NCBI RefSeq assembly: GCF_021391495.1
Contig: NZ_CP090063.1
Coordinates: 6,696,001 to 6,760,000, forward strand
Reading direction: 5' to 3'
Length of the DNA: 64,000 bases
Source: Amycolatopsis acidiphila
Lineage (GTDB): Bacteria; Actinomycetota; Actinomycetes; Mycobacteriales; Pseudonocardiaceae
Shown here: positions 54,108 through 64,000 of the stretch, piece after piece
Numbering within the stretch: the stretch's first letter is position 1
How the letters are laid out: every line of letters begins with the position of its first letter
The notes under the pieces: generated by a model
Told to the model about the DNA's origin: nothing
What the model saw: only the letters and a program-made list of their open reading frames with translations
The model's database searches: none
Translations under genes and position numbers: made by a program

Positions 54108-54590
54108 GTGGGCAACGAGCAGAACCTCGTGGGGAAGGCGCAGCGCGCCCTCGTCGCGATGCGGCTCGGCCGGGACGACGAAGCACTCGGCCAGGTGACA
54201 CCCTCCGCCGAGGACGAACCCGGCCGCACGGCCGAGATGCGTGAGCTGATGCTGCTGCTGTTCGGCGAGTGCAGCACGATGGTCTCGGTGCTCGGGGACG
54301 GCGGCAGCGCGCCCGTCAAGGTCCAGGTGTTCGACGAGGCCGGCGAAGAGGTGCCGATCGACGAGGCCGACCCGCCGGTGCGCACGGCCGTGCGGACGCT
54401 GCTCGCCGAGGTGCACGGCAACACCGAAGCCGCCGAGGAGCAGGTGGAGATCGCGCTCGCGAGCGCGGCGCCCGACGAGGTCGACAGTCTCCTGCTGCAG
54501 GCCCTGCGCTGGACGATCCGGCTGTCCACCGAATGCCTCGACCGCGACCTGCCCGTCACGGACTGGGTGCACGACGCGGTGGCGGACTAG
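54108..54590 (+). CDS. Hypothetical acidic protein
   Basis: A 160-residue protein, GTG 54108 preferred over TTG 54096. No signal peptide or membrane helix. It is acidic and largely helical, with a helix-rich N-terminal part (NLVGKAQRALVAMRLGRDDEALGQV) that resembles a single TPR, then a variable middle and a helical C-terminal part. I do not recognise a family. The last bases overlap the convergent metX stop by 4 nt. Confidence 0.6.
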   Translation: MGNEQNLVGKAQRALVAMRLGRDDEALGQVTPSAEDEPGRTAEMRELMLLLFGECSTMVSVLGDGGSAPVKVQVFDEAGEEVPIDEADPPVRTAVRTLLAEVHGNTEAAEEQVEIALASAAPDEVDSLLLQALRWTIRLSTECLDRDLPVTDWVHDAVAD

Positions 54591-55707
54591 TTCAGCAGCG
54601 ACTTCACCAGCGCCGCGATCTGGGGCGTCTCGATCAGGAACGAGTCGTGGCCGTAGGGCGAGGAGATCACCGCGGCCTCGCCCGCACCCGGGATGCCGGC
54701 CGCCAGATCCGCTGACTGATACAGCGGATACAACCGGTCACTGTCCACGCCTGCCACGAGCGTCCTGGCCGTGACGCGCGAGAGCGCCTCGCCGACTCCG
54801 CCGCGGTCACGGCCGACGTCGTGGTCGTTCATGGACTCGGTCAGCAGCAGGTAGCTGTTGGCGTCGAACCGCCGGACCAGCTTGTCCGCGTGATGGTCCA
54901 AATAGGACTCGATCGCGTAGCGGTCGTCGCCGGGGGCCTGACGGCGGCGGTCGAACCGTTGCGACAGCTCGGGTTCGCTGCGGTAGGTGACGTGCGCGAT
55001 CCGCCGGGCGACCCCCAGCCCGCGGTGCGGGCCGTCACCCGGGGCCGCGTCGTAGTAGTCGCCGCCGCGCCAGCGCAGGTCGGACCGGATGGCGTGCAGC
55101 TGCGGTGCGGCCCAGGCGATCTGCTCGGCCGAGGCGGCCGCCGGTGCCGCCAGCACGAGCAGCGACTCCACCCGGCCCGGCAGGGTCACGGCCCATTCGA
55201 GCGCACGCATACCGCCCATCGAGCCGCCGAGCACCATGGCCCACCGCTCGATGCCCAGCGCGTCGGCCAATACCGCCTCGGTGCACACCTGGTCCCGCAC
55301 CGTCACCCGGGGAAACCTGCTGCCCCAAGGGGTTCCGTCCGGATCCGGCGAGGCAGGGCCGGTCGTGCCCTGGCAGCCGCCGAGGATGTTGGGCACCACG
55401 ACGAACAGCTCGCCGGTGTCGAGCGCGCGGCCGGGCCCGATCAGCCCGTCCCACCAGCCGGGCGTGGGATGGCCGGGCCCGGCCTCGCCGGCCGCGTGCG
55501 AGTCGCCGGTGAGCGCGTGCTCGATCAGCACGGCGTTCGACGCGTCGGAGTTGAGTGTGCCCCAGGTCTCGTACGCGATCGTGTAGCCGGGCAGCGTGCC
55601 GCCCGCCTCCAGCCGTACCGCCCGATCCACCGGCAGCCACTGCCGGCGTCCCGGCGGATCTCCCGCCCGCCACGCGCCGGTGGCGGGCGGGAGGTCCGGT
55701 GCTGGGG

Positions 55708-55711
<4 letters not shown>
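54587..55711 (-). CDS. metX: Homoserine O-acetyltransferase
   Basis: A 374-residue alpha/beta-hydrolase-fold acyltransferase of the MetX family. Substrate-fold motifs YETWGTLNSDASNAVLIEHALTGDSHAAG and NILGGCQGTTGPAS; nucleophile Ser in LGGSMGGMRALEW; Asp in AGVDSDRLYPLYQ; His in YGHDSFL. It acetylates homoserine with acetyl-CoA, the first committed step of methionine synthesis. It follows metY with a 4-nt overlap, the usual actinobacterial order. Confidence 0.95.
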
Positions 55712-57012
<1,301 letters not shown>

Positions 57013-57087
57013 GGACTCCGACGCTAGTCACGTCCGCCGTTCAGCCCAACTCCTCTCACCCGATGATACCCCTTGTTTTCTAAAACT

Positions 57088-57100
57088 CTTAGCAACTAAG
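57088..57100. promoter_or_regulatory. 13-bp palindrome CTTAG-CAA-CTAAG ahead of the monooxygenase gene
   Basis: Perfect 5-bp arms with a 3-nt centre, in an AT-rich stretch 39 nt before the ATG of the FAD monooxygenase gene. Suitable for a MarR- or TetR-type repressor, but no such gene is adjacent. The regulator could be encoded elsewhere or be the PucR protein downstream. Confidence 0.5.
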
Positions 57101-57138
57101 ATGCTTTCTAGGGAGAACCACAGGCGAAGGGGAAGATC

Positions 57139-58716
57139 ATGCGGGAAGAACAGGTGGACGTTCTGGTCACCGGGGCCGGGCTGGCCGGATTGACGACAGC
57201 GATGTTCCTTGCCCGGCAAGGGGTTTCGACGCTCGTCGTGGAACGGCACCCGGGCACGTCACCGCATCCGCGGGCGGCCGGGCAGTCGCCCAGGACCATG
57301 GAGCTGTACCGGTGGGCCGGCGTCGACGCGGAGGTGCTGGGGGTCAGCAAGCGCGCGTCGCAGGGGTTGCGCATCACGATCGCGTCGAGCCTCGGCGGCC
57401 AGGTGTTCCACCAGCTGCTGGAGGACATGTCGGAGATCGACCTGAGCGCCGCGGCCGGGCTGCCGTGGGGCATGGCCGGGCAGGACGTCGTCGAGCCGAT
57501 CCTGCTGGCCCGCGCCGAGAAGTCCGGCGCGCAGGTCAGGTTCGCGACCAGGCTGGTGTCGTTCGAGCAGGACGAGGCCGGGGTCACCGCGGAGCTGGAC
57601 GACGGCGAGCCGTACCGGGTGTGGGCGCGGTACCTGGTCGCCGCGGACGGCGGCCGCAGCGGGATCCGGGAACGGCTGGGCATCCCGGTCGACGGGATCG
57701 GCCCGATCGGCCACTCGATCGGCGTGGTCTTCGACGGCGACCTGGGCGACCGGATGACCCCCGACGTCACGGACCTCTACTACCTGCAGAACCCGCGGTT
57801 CACCGGCGCGCTGGTCAACACCGACGTGCCGGGCCGGTACGTCTTCGGCACCGACTACCACCCCGAGCGCGGGGAGGCGATCGACGACTTCACCCCCGGA
57901 CGGCTGGCCGAGCTGATCCGGCTGGCGACCGACCTGCCCGGCCTTGAGCCTGAGATCCGCTGGGTCGGGGCGTGGGAGATGGCGGCGCGGGTCGCGCGGC
58001 GGTTCCGGTCAGGGCGGGTGTTCCTCGCCGGCGACGCGGCCAAGGTGACGCCGCCGACCGGCGGCATGGGCGGCAACACCGCGGTCGGCGACGGGCACGA
58101 CCTGGCGTGGAAGCTCGCCGCGGTGGTGCGCGGGGAAGCCGGCCCCGGCCTGCTCGACAGCTACGAGGCCGAGCGCCGCCCGATCGCGGAGATGGTCGTG
58201 CGCACCTCGCTGCACAACGCGAAGCAGCGGATGGCACCCGAGCTGGACCTGACCGGGGTCGGCGAACCGGTGGACCAGACGGAGATCGCGCTGGGCTTCC
58301 GGTACCGCTCCGGCGCCGTGCTGATCGAGGACGACGACCCCAGCCCGACCGAGAACCCGAACCGGCCCAGCGGTCGCGCCGGTTTCCGCGCCTCGCACGT
58401 GCCGGTCGTGGTCGACGGCGTGCCGAGGCCGATGGCGGACCTGCTCGGGCACGGCTGGGTGCTGCTCGCGAACGGTCCGCAGTGGGCCGCGGCGGCGCGG
58501 GAGGTGTCCGCGGAGGCCGGGGTTCCGCTGGCCTGTTTCGAGGCCGGTGTCGACTTCGGCGATCCTGAGGAGTTGTTCGCCGCCCGGTACGGCCTCGAGC
58601 CCGGCGGGATGAGCCTCGTCCGCCCGGACGGGGTCGTCGCCTGGCGGTCGGCGGTCGCGGTCGAAGATCCCGCGGGCAGGCTTCGGGACGTGCTGGGCAA
58701 CCTGCTCAGCAGGTAG
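57139..58716 (+). CDS. FAD-dependent aromatic/polyketide monooxygenase (PHBH family)
   Basis: A 525-residue class A flavoprotein monooxygenase. GxGxxG in VLVTGAGLAGLTTAMFLARQG; the DG motif in LVAADGGRSGIRERLGIPVDG; the GD motif in VFLAGDAAKVTPPTGGMGGNTAVGDGHDLAWKL (two overlapping parts). After residue 400 a thioredoxin-like tail (ADLLGHGWVLLANGPQ) marks the group including TcmG-like polyketide hydroxylases and rifampicin monooxygenases. It hydroxylates an aromatic substrate with NAD(P)H and O2. A PucR regulator follows on the same strand, 24 nt downstream. Confidence 0.87.
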   Translation: MREEQVDVLVTGAGLAGLTTAMFLARQGVSTLVVERHPGTSPHPRAAGQSPRTMELYRWAGVDAEVLGVSKRASQGLRITIASSLGGQVFHQLLEDMSEIDLSAAAGLPWGMAGQDVVEPILLARAEKSGAQVRFATRLVSFEQDEAGVTAELDDGEPYRVWARYLVAADGGRSGIRERLGIPVDGIGPIGHSIGVVFDGDLGDRMTPDVTDLYYLQNPRFTGALVNTDVPGRYVFGTDYHPERGEAIDDFTPGRLAELIRLATDLPGLEPEIRWVGAWEMAARVARRFRSGRVFLAGDAAKVTPPTGGMGGNTAVGDGHDLAWKLAAVVRGEAGPGLLDSYEAERRPIAEMVVRTSLHNAKQRMAPELDLTGVGEPVDQTEIALGFRYRSGAVLIEDDDPSPTENPNRPSGRAGFRASHVPVVVDGVPRPMADLLGHGWVLLANGPQWAAAAREVSAEAGVPLACFEAGVDFGDPEELFAARYGLEPGGMSLVRPDGVVAWRSAVAVEDPAGRLRDVLGNLLSR

Positions 58717-58740
58717 CTGACCACGTCGTATGCTGCGGAA

Positions 58741-60273
58741 ATGGTGTCCGTCCGCAGTGTGGTCGATCGCGTCGGCCCGACACTGCTGCACGCGGTGTCG
58801 GTGCCCGGCGCGTGCCCGGCGGTCGCCGACGTGGTCATCGCCGAGCCCGGGGTGAGCACGTCCGTTTCGGCGGGCGACCTCGTGCTCGGCGTGGCGACCG
58901 CGGACGTGGCGGACGCGGTGGCGCTGGTGGCGCACAGCGCGGAGCGCAAGGCGGCCGCGGTCCTGCTGAAGCCGCCGCTGGCGACGAAACCGCCGGTGCG
59001 CCGTGCCGCGAAGGCGGCGGAGATCGCCCTGGTCGAGGTCCGCGCGGCGACGGCGTGGGCGCAGCTGGTCTGGCTGCTGCGCACGGTCCTGGACGCCGAC
59101 GACCCGGTGGAGGAGGGCGACCCCGGTTCGGGAGACCTGTTCCGCCTGGCCGATGTCGTGGCGTCGGTGGTCGACGCGCCGGTGACGATCGAGGACACGA
59201 ACTCCCGGGTGCTCGCGTACTCCGCGCGCCAGGACCTCACCGACCCGGCGCGGGTGTCGACGATCATGGGCCGGCGCATCCCGGACGACGTGCTCGCCCG
59301 GTTCCGCTCGCGCGGGGTGTTCCGCGAGCTGTCCCGCGGCAGGCAGACGGTTTTCGTGCCCGCGCAACGGGACGGCACGCTGCCGCGGCTGATCGTGCCG
59401 ATCCGGATGGGCGGTGAGCTGCTCGGCTCGATGTGGGCCGTGGTGACCGGCCCGGTGCCGGAGGAGCGGGCGGCGGCGTTCGCGGACACCGCGCCGGTGG
59501 TCGCCCTGCACCTGCTGCGGTGGCGGGCGCACGCGGACACCCGGCGGCGCGCCTCGGCCGAGCTGCTGCGCGGCCTGCTCGACGGGAAAGTGGGGCCGCG
59601 CAAGGCGATCGCGGAGCTGGAGCTGTCCGACGAGCCGCACCGGGTGGTCGTCGTCGACACCCCCGGCGGCGACAGCACCGACGGCGAGGGCCTGCGGCTG
59701 GCCCTGCTGGAGCGGATCTCGCAGGGCATCGGGCGGCGGCCGGTCGCGACCGAGCTGGGCGGGCTGCTGTACGCGGTCGTGCCCGACGGCGAGGGGCCCG
59801 GCAGCTGGTCGGAGCTGCGGACGGCACTGGCGGGGCTGACCGCGCGGGTCGGGGCGGGCAGCCCGGTGCCGATCGCGGACCTGACCCGCTCGCGCACCGA
59901 GGCCGAGGAGACGCTGGGGCTGGTGCGAGCCGGGTTGCTGGAGGGCAACGTCGGCAGCTACGACGGCGTGTGGACCGCGCTGGTCCTGCACCGCGCGGCG
60001 ACGGCGGCGGCCGGGGCGCGGATCGCGGAGCTGGGCCCGCTCGAAGTACTGCGCGCCCACGACCTGGCCAACCGCACGGAGTACCTCGACACGCTGTACG
60101 AGTGGCTGCGCTTCCCCGGCGACCCCCGCGCGGCGGCCAAGGCGCTGCGCATCCACCCGAACACGTTCCGCTACCGCATCCGGCGGCTGCTGGAGCTCGT
60201 CCCGCTGGACCTGGAGGACCCGGACGTGCGGCTGGCGCTGATCACGCAGCTGGTGGCGCTGCGCTGGTCCTGA
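58741..60273 (+). CDS. PucR-family transcriptional regulator
   Basis: A 510-residue protein. The N-terminal part (VRSVVDRVGPTLLHAVSVP to about 130) is a PucR-type sensor, the middle has a GAF-like domain (LADVVASVVDAPVTIEDTNSRVLAYS, IVPIRMGGELLGSMWAV), and the C-terminal HTH_30 domain ends with YEWLRFPGDPRAAAKALRIHPNTFRYRIRRLLEL (two parts). Such regulators activate purine, amine or xenobiotic degradation genes. Likely partner of the adjacent FAD monooxygenase gene, with which it may share a transcript. Confidence 0.85.
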   Translation: MVSVRSVVDRVGPTLLHAVSVPGACPAVADVVIAEPGVSTSVSAGDLVLGVATADVADAVALVAHSAERKAAAVLLKPPLATKPPVRRAAKAAEIALVEVRAATAWAQLVWLLRTVLDADDPVEEGDPGSGDLFRLADVVASVVDAPVTIEDTNSRVLAYSARQDLTDPARVSTIMGRRIPDDVLARFRSRGVFRELSRGRQTVFVPAQRDGTLPRLIVPIRMGGELLGSMWAVVTGPVPEERAAAFADTAPVVALHLLRWRAHADTRRRASAELLRGLLDGKVGPRKAIAELELSDEPHRVVVVDTPGGDSTDGEGLRLALLERISQGIGRRPVATELGGLLYAVVPDGEGPGSWSELRTALAGLTARVGAGSPVPIADLTRSRTEAEETLGLVRAGLLEGNVGSYDGVWTALVLHRAATAAAGARIAELGPLEVLRAHDLANRTEYLDTLYEWLRFPGDPRAAAKALRIHPNTFRYRIRRLLELVPLDLEDPDVRLALITQLVALRWS

Positions 60274-60312
60274 GCGCCGACTCGCGCCCGCCGTCCCGAT
60301 TACGATGGGCCG

Positions 60313-61029
60313 ATGTTCTCCGGATCCGTGGTGCAGCTGCATCGCTGGCCGGTCAAGTCGTTGCGGGGCGAGCGGGTCGAGGCCGCGCGGTTCGACGACC
60401 GGGGCATGGCGGGCGACCGCGCGCACGCGTTGATCGACCTGCGCCCGAAGCGCACCGGCAAGGTGCTCACGATCCGTCAGAACCCCGGACTCCTGTCGTG
60501 GCACAGCGCCTACCGCGGACCGGCCGAGGAGCCGCCCACCCTGCGTGCCCCGGACGGCACCGACTGGTCGTGGATCGACCCGCGGCTGCCCGCCGCCCTC
60601 AGCGAATCCCTTGGCGTGCCACTGGAACTTCGCAACGCGGACGGGATGCAGGACCGCGGCCCCACCGTCCTCGTCACCATCGAAGCCTCCCGCGCCGCGC
60701 TCGCGGACGAGCTGGGCGCGGCCGTCGACCTCGCCCGGTTCCGCCCGAACCTGCACCTGACCCTGGACGCCCCGGCCTTCGCGGAGGAGAGCTGGGGCGA
60801 GGGCACCACGCTCACCGTCGGCGACGTCATTCTCGAGGCCGTCGGCGAGGACGCCGGCCCGTGCATCCGTTGCGTGGTCCCGAGCTGGGACCCGGCGGGC
60901 CGCGACCGGTGGCCCAAGCTGCAGACCTGGCTGATCGAGCAACACGAGAACAAGTTCGGCCTGATCATGCGGGTCACCCGCCCCGGCACCGTCCGCGCCG
61001 GCGACGAGGTCTGGGCCCAGCCGCTATAG
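60313..61029 (+). CDS. MOSC-domain protein
   Basis: A 238-residue protein with the N-terminal beta-barrel (VVQLHRWPVKSLRGERVEAARFDDRGMAGDR) and a C-terminal MOSC fold: FRPNLHLTLDAPAFAEESWGEG, LTVGDVILEAVGEDAGPCIRC and RVTRPGTVRAGDEVW. The cysteine in CIRC is at the MOSC sulfur-carrier position. MOSC proteins bind molybdenum cofactor and reduce N-hydroxylated compounds (YcbX/mARC). Its redox partner is not in the window. The final CTATAG is shared with the convergent gene. Confidence 0.87.
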   Translation: MFSGSVVQLHRWPVKSLRGERVEAARFDDRGMAGDRAHALIDLRPKRTGKVLTIRQNPGLLSWHSAYRGPAEEPPTLRAPDGTDWSWIDPRLPAALSESLGVPLELRNADGMQDRGPTVLVTIEASRAALADELGAAVDLARFRPNLHLTLDAPAFAEESWGEGTTLTVGDVILEAVGEDAGPCIRCVVPSWDPAGRDRWPKLQTWLIEQHENKFGLIMRVTRPGTVRAGDEVWAQPL

Positions 61030-61968
61030 CACCAGCAGCGTTTTCCCGATCGTGGCGCGGCTTTCGGTGGCCCGGTGCGCGTCGGCGGCCCGGTCGAGCG
61101 GGAACCGCTGCCCGATCACCGGCCGCAGGTGCCCGGCGGCCCCGTCCTCCAGCGCGCTCTCGGTGAAGGCACGCAAGTCCCCCGACGTGCCCCGCCGGAC
61201 CGTGACGCCACGGGCGGCCGCAGCACGGTCCGAGACAGGCGTCCACGCACCGCTCGCCAGGCCGTACACCATCATCCGGCCGCCGCGGTCGAGCAACGAG
61301 AACGCGGCCGCGCCGACCTCGCCTCCAACCCCGTCGAAGACGACGTCGACGCGTCCCGCCTCCTGCGCCCACCCCGGGGCCGAGTAGTCGACGACCCGGT
61401 CCGCGCCCAGCTCCGCGGCGAGCTCCAGCTTCCGCGCGCCCCCCGCTGCGGCGATCACCACCGCCCCGGCCTGGTGCGCCAGCTGCACGAGCAGGCTGCC
61501 GACCCCACCCGCCGCGGCCTCGACGAGCACCCGGTCCCCCGCGCCGACCCCGACCGTCGCCAGCATCGCCTTGGCTGTCCGCCCATCGGCCAGAAGTGCG
61601 ACAGCGGCGTCCAGCGAGAGCCCCTCGGGTACGGCGAACGGCGCCGCGGCGGGCACCACCACCCGCTCGGCGTACCCGCCCGACCCACCGGTGCCGGTCA
61701 CGACCTGACGGCCCACGAGGTCGTGGTCGACCCCCTTGCCGACGGAGATCACCACGCCGCCCACCCCGTTGCCGGGGATGACGGGCGGGCGCAGCTGGAG
61801 CGGGTTCGTCCCGCCGGCGCGGAACTGCGTCTCGACGAAGGTGATGTTGGCGAACGTCACGGCGATCAGCGCCTCACCAGGGCCGGGCGCCGGATCTGGC
61901 GCCGTCCCGGGCTGCAGCACCTCGGGCCCGCCGAACTCCTTCAACCACACCGCTCTCATGCGGATCAC
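61024..61968 (-). CDS. Quinone oxidoreductase (zinc-type alcohol dehydrogenase-like, MDR superfamily)
   Basis: A 314-residue medium-chain dehydrogenase. GTG 61968 has GGAGGA six nt upstream; ATG 61959 (MRAVWLKEFGGPEVL) is the other plausible start. The N-terminal half has the MDR fold with IPGNGVGGVVISVGKG; the nucleotide motif is VLVEAAAGGVGSLLVQLAHQAG. Zinc ligands of alcohol dehydrogenases are absent, as expected for the quinone reductase group. It reduces quinones or enones with NADPH. Divergent from the alanine dehydrogenase gene. Confidence 0.87.
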   Translation of the reverse strand: MIRMRAVWLKEFGGPEVLQPGTAPDPAPGPGEALIAVTFANITFVETQFRAGGTNPLQLRPPVIPGNGVGGVVISVGKGVDHDLVGRQVVTGTGGSGGYAERVVVPAAAPFAVPEGLSLDAAVALLADGRTAKAMLATVGVGAGDRVLVEAAAGGVGSLLVQLAHQAGAVVIAAAGGARKLELAAELGADRVVDYSAPGWAQEAGRVDVVFDGVGGEVGAAAFSLLDRGGRMMVYGLASGAWTPVSDRAAAARGVTVRRGTSGDLRAFTESALEDGAAGHLRPVIGQRFPLDRAADAHRATESRATIGKTLLVL

Positions 61969-62115
61969 CGTGCATCCTCCAGTTAGGTGGAAGTCAATGG
62001 GCTGTGGTGTGAGAACCATCCGGACGCGCGAGGATTGTCGTGGGCGGACGATGACACCGCCATCCGGGTGCATCACCGTGGTCAGTACGACGCCCATGAG
62101 CGACCAGGAGGACCC

Positions 62116-63231
62116 GTGCGTATCGCCGTCCCGCGTGAGATCAAGAAGCACGAATACCGGGTGGCACTGACTCCGGCCGGCGTGCACGAGCTGACCCGGC
62201 ACGGCCACGAGGTGTTCATCGAGTCCCAGGCCGGCACCGGTTCGGCCATCAGCGACGACGACTACAGCGCGGCCGGCGCGAAGATCCTCGCCACGGCGGC
62301 CGAGGTGTGGGCCGAGGGCGAGCTGGTGCTGAAGGTCAAGGAGCCCATCGCCGAGGAGTACCCGCGACTGCGCTCCGGGCAGGTGTTGTTCACCTACCTG
62401 CACCTGGCGGCGGACCGGGCGCTGACCCAGGCGCTGCTCGACGCGGGCACCACGGCGATCGCCTACGAGACGGTGCAGAACGCGAACGGCTCGCTCCCGC
62501 TGCTCGCGCCGATGTCCGAGGTCGCGGGCCGGCTGGCTCCGCAGGTCGGCGCCTACTCGCTGATGAAGCCGTCCGGCGGACGTGGCGTGCTGCCCGGCGG
62601 TATCCCGGGGGTGCATCCGGCGCGGGTGGTGGTGATCGGCGGCGGCGTCGCGGGGCTGAACGCGGCGCGGGTCGCGCTGGGGCTGGGGTCCGATGTGGAG
62701 ATCCTGGACACCAATGTGGACCGTCTACGGCAGATCGACCAGGAGTTCGGCGGCCGGATCCGCACGGTGGCTTCGACGGCCTTCGCGATCGAGCAGGCTG
62801 TCGTGGCGGCGGATCTGGTGATCGGCGCGGTGCTGATCCCGGGTGCGAAGGCACCGAAGCTGGTGTCGAACGATCTGGTGTCGCGGATGAAGCCGGGCAG
62901 CGTGCTGGTGGACATCGCGATCGACCAGGGCGGCTGCTTCGCGGACTCGCGCCCGACGACGCATGACGACCCGACGTACCGGGTGCACGACTCGATCTTC
63001 TACTGCGTGGCGAACATGCCGGGCGCGGTGCCCACCACGTCGACGCAGGGTTTGACGAACGTCACCCTCCCGCACACGGTCGCCCTGGCCGACCACGGCT
63101 GGCAGCAGGCGCTGAAGAACAGCCCGGCGCTGGCCCACGGCTTGAACACGCACCAAGGCGCCCTGACCAACGCCCCCGTCGCCACCGCCCACACCCTCCC
63201 CCACACTCCCCCCGACACCTTCCTCCACTGA
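62116..63231 (+). CDS. ald: Alanine dehydrogenase
   Basis: A 371-residue enzyme with GTG 62116 right after AGGAGG. It follows the family closely: MRIAVPREIKKHEYRVALTPAGV (Arg and the start), LVLKVKEP (Lys), FTYLHLAADR (His), YSLMKPSGGRGVLPGG, Rossmann motif VVVIGGGVAGLNAARVALGLG and DIAIDQGGCFADSRPTTHDDP (Asp). It interconverts L-alanine and pyruvate plus ammonia. The rare codons and C-rich end give a His/Pro/Thr-rich tail past the normal C-terminus. It stands alone. Confidence 0.95.
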   Translation: MRIAVPREIKKHEYRVALTPAGVHELTRHGHEVFIESQAGTGSAISDDDYSAAGAKILATAAEVWAEGELVLKVKEPIAEEYPRLRSGQVLFTYLHLAADRALTQALLDAGTTAIAYETVQNANGSLPLLAPMSEVAGRLAPQVGAYSLMKPSGGRGVLPGGIPGVHPARVVVIGGGVAGLNAARVALGLGSDVEILDTNVDRLRQIDQEFGGRIRTVASTAFAIEQAVVAADLVIGAVLIPGAKAPKLVSNDLVSRMKPGSVLVDIAIDQGGCFADSRPTTHDDPTYRVHDSIFYCVANMPGAVPTTSTQGLTNVTLPHTVALADHGWQQALKNSPALAHGLNTHQGALTNAPVATAHTLPHTPPDTFLH

Positions 63232-63656
63232 CCCCCCACACGGGCTCCCTTTCCCTTACCCCCCACCGAAGCCTTCCTCACCACCCGAAGCCGACCAGCA
63301 CGATGGGGGTCCAGGGGGCGAAGCCCCTTGGCGGGGGTTTGGGGGTCCGACCCCCAAAAAAGACGCGAAGTCGAGCAAAGAGGGAAGCCGGCGAAGCCCG
63401 GCAAACAGGGGCGGCCCGCTCGACCAGCCTGGGGGTCACTGGGAGCGGGCCGCCACAACCAGCTTAGGTGGTCCCATCCGAGTTCGCTGCATGGGGTTCG
63501 GGTTTTACTCGAAATACTTCTTCACCGGCCGCGATGTGACGTCGTGATTCACCGACCAAGCGGGAGTTTCCCCCTCCACGCCCCGTGCGGCCCGCGGATG
63601 AGGCAGGATGTCGGCTGCGCCGAGGTTCACCCATTCGCCGGATCTAGGGGGACGTG
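63232..63656 (+). other. Hairpin-rich 425-nt intergenic region after ald
   Basis: No convincing gene. Starting from the ald stop the sequence is a C-rich tract, then GGGGC-GAA-GCCCC (63315-63327), TTTGGGGGT-CCG-ACCCCCAAA (63338-63358, followed by A-rich sequence), and GGCGGCCCGCTC (63410-63421) pairing perfectly with GAGCGGGCCGCC (63443-63454). The first of these likely stop ald transcription. Tiny ORFs exist on both strands around 63490-63560, but none has a ribosome binding site. Confidence 0.5.
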
Positions 63657-64000
63657 ATGCAGAACAACGGTAGCGGCCGGATTGTCGTGCAGAATCTCAG
63701 TAAGACCTTCGGCCCGGTCTCGGCTGTGCAGAACCTGAGCTTCGTGGTGGAACCGGGGTCGGTGACGGGGTTCCTCGGCCCGAACGGCGCGGGGAAGACG
63801 ACGACCCTGCGCATGATCCTCGGCCTGGTCACCCCGACGGCGGGGGTCGCGACGGTGAGCGGTTTGCCGTACGACCAGCTGGGCAACCCGGCGCGGATCG
63901 TGGGCGCGGTACTGGAGAACGAGGGCTTCCATCCGAAACGGACCGCCCGCAACCACCTGCGGGTGTACGCGTCGGCGATCGGGGTGCCGGATCAGCGCGC
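63657..64000 (+). CDS. ABC transporter ATP-binding protein (3' end outside window)
   Basis: ATG 63657 after AGGGGGA opens a frame that stays open to the window edge, 114 residues. The start of an ABC ATPase is plain: [21 protein letters not shown], Walker [23 protein letters not shown] and the Q-loop-side region [23 protein letters not shown], in which Gln is replaced by Glu-Asn-Glu-Gly as in many drug/antibiotic-type exporters. This is the DrrA/NatA-like exporter family; the permease would be expected downstream. Confidence 0.9.
   Translation, partial: MQNNGSGRIVVQNLSKTFGPVSAVQNLSFVVEPGSVTGFLGPNGAGKTTTLRMILGLVTPTAGVATVSGLPYDQLGNPARIVGAVLENEGFHPKRTARNHLRVYASAIGVPDQR

Noticed and set aside
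57013..57138. SAM-responsive riboswitch in front of metY
   Set aside because: The gap is only about 126 nt and shared with a divergent promoter; I see none of the SAM-I or SAM-IV helices.
63491..63547. 18-codon plus-strand frame and a 15-codon minus-strand frame after ald
   Set aside because: Neither has a ribosome binding site or a clear transcription context.

Overview
The window is GC-rich DNA with frequent GTG starts, short intergenic gaps and many 4-nt start/stop overlaps. Gene families typical of mycolic-acid-free actinomycetes are present: a SARP regulator, WS/DGAT, FadA/FadB of the Rv0859/Rv0860 type, an AccD1/AccA1/FadE19-like operon and a very long CtpI-like P-type ATPase. A Pseudonocardiaceae chromosome (Amycolatopsis or a close relative) fits best. 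That assignment is an inference; there is no rRNA gene in the window. I found no rRNA, tRNA, CRISPR, phage or insertion sequence. Most of the window is accessory catabolism and its local regulators.

Layout. 1-5.1 kb: a flavoprotein fragment, a VOC protein, a ThDP enzyme, a glutathionyl-hydroquinone-reductase-like GST and a WS/DGAT. 5.1-11.5 kb: a five-gene minus-strand catabolic operon (isopropylmalate-DH-like enzyme, MFS symporter, MBL hydrolase, LDH2-type oxidoreductase, amidohydrolase). It is divergent from a fused HTH-citrate-synthase protein that has lost active-site residues and is probably a sensor-regulator; the gap between them carries three copies of TCAACATTGA. 11.5-14.6 kb: aldo/keto reductase, ArsR-type regulator with an MFS exporter, and a decayed Doc toxin. 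14.6-28.7 kb: a split catabolic locus (amidase, D-2-hydroxyacid DH, two maleate-isomerase/AMDase-family proteins, a GntR regulator, and further right D-malate/tartrate DH, succinate-semialdehyde-type DH, omega-aminotransferase, DUF3830). The halves are joined by an identical 12-bp palindrome ATTGTCAACAAT in both divergent promoters, and are separated by a frameshifted lipoprotein and a 1428-residue P-type ATPase whose N-terminal half looks like a dead ATPase.

28.7-34.2 kb: a possible 25-codon stand-alone small gene, then FAD oxidoreductase, GlcD-like oxidase and an IlvX-like ThDP enzyme, closed by a hairpin-rich gap. 34.2-43.6 kb: fatty-acid beta-oxidation (FadB, FadA, a tandem-TetR regulator, two acyl-CoA dehydrogenases, a PhaC-like hydrolase, an SDR). 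43.6-47.8 kb: GNAT pseudogene, methionine aminopeptidase, SARP regulator. 47.8-54.1 kb: acyl-CoA dehydrogenase/biotin carboxylase/carboxyltransferase operon for branched-chain acyl-CoA (leucine) breakdown, an SGNH lipase and a TetR regulator, with a shared 16-bp operator. 54.1-64 kb: MetX/MetY, an FAD monooxygenase, a PucR regulator, MOSC protein, quinone oxidoreductase, alanine dehydrogenase and the start of an ABC ATPase.

The strongest leads are the pseudo-citrate-synthase regulator with its repeated operator, the two-site GntR regulon, the duplicated dead half of the P-type ATPase, and the small stand-alone gene at 29.07 kb. All functional assignments rest on reading the sequence; no database search was possible.
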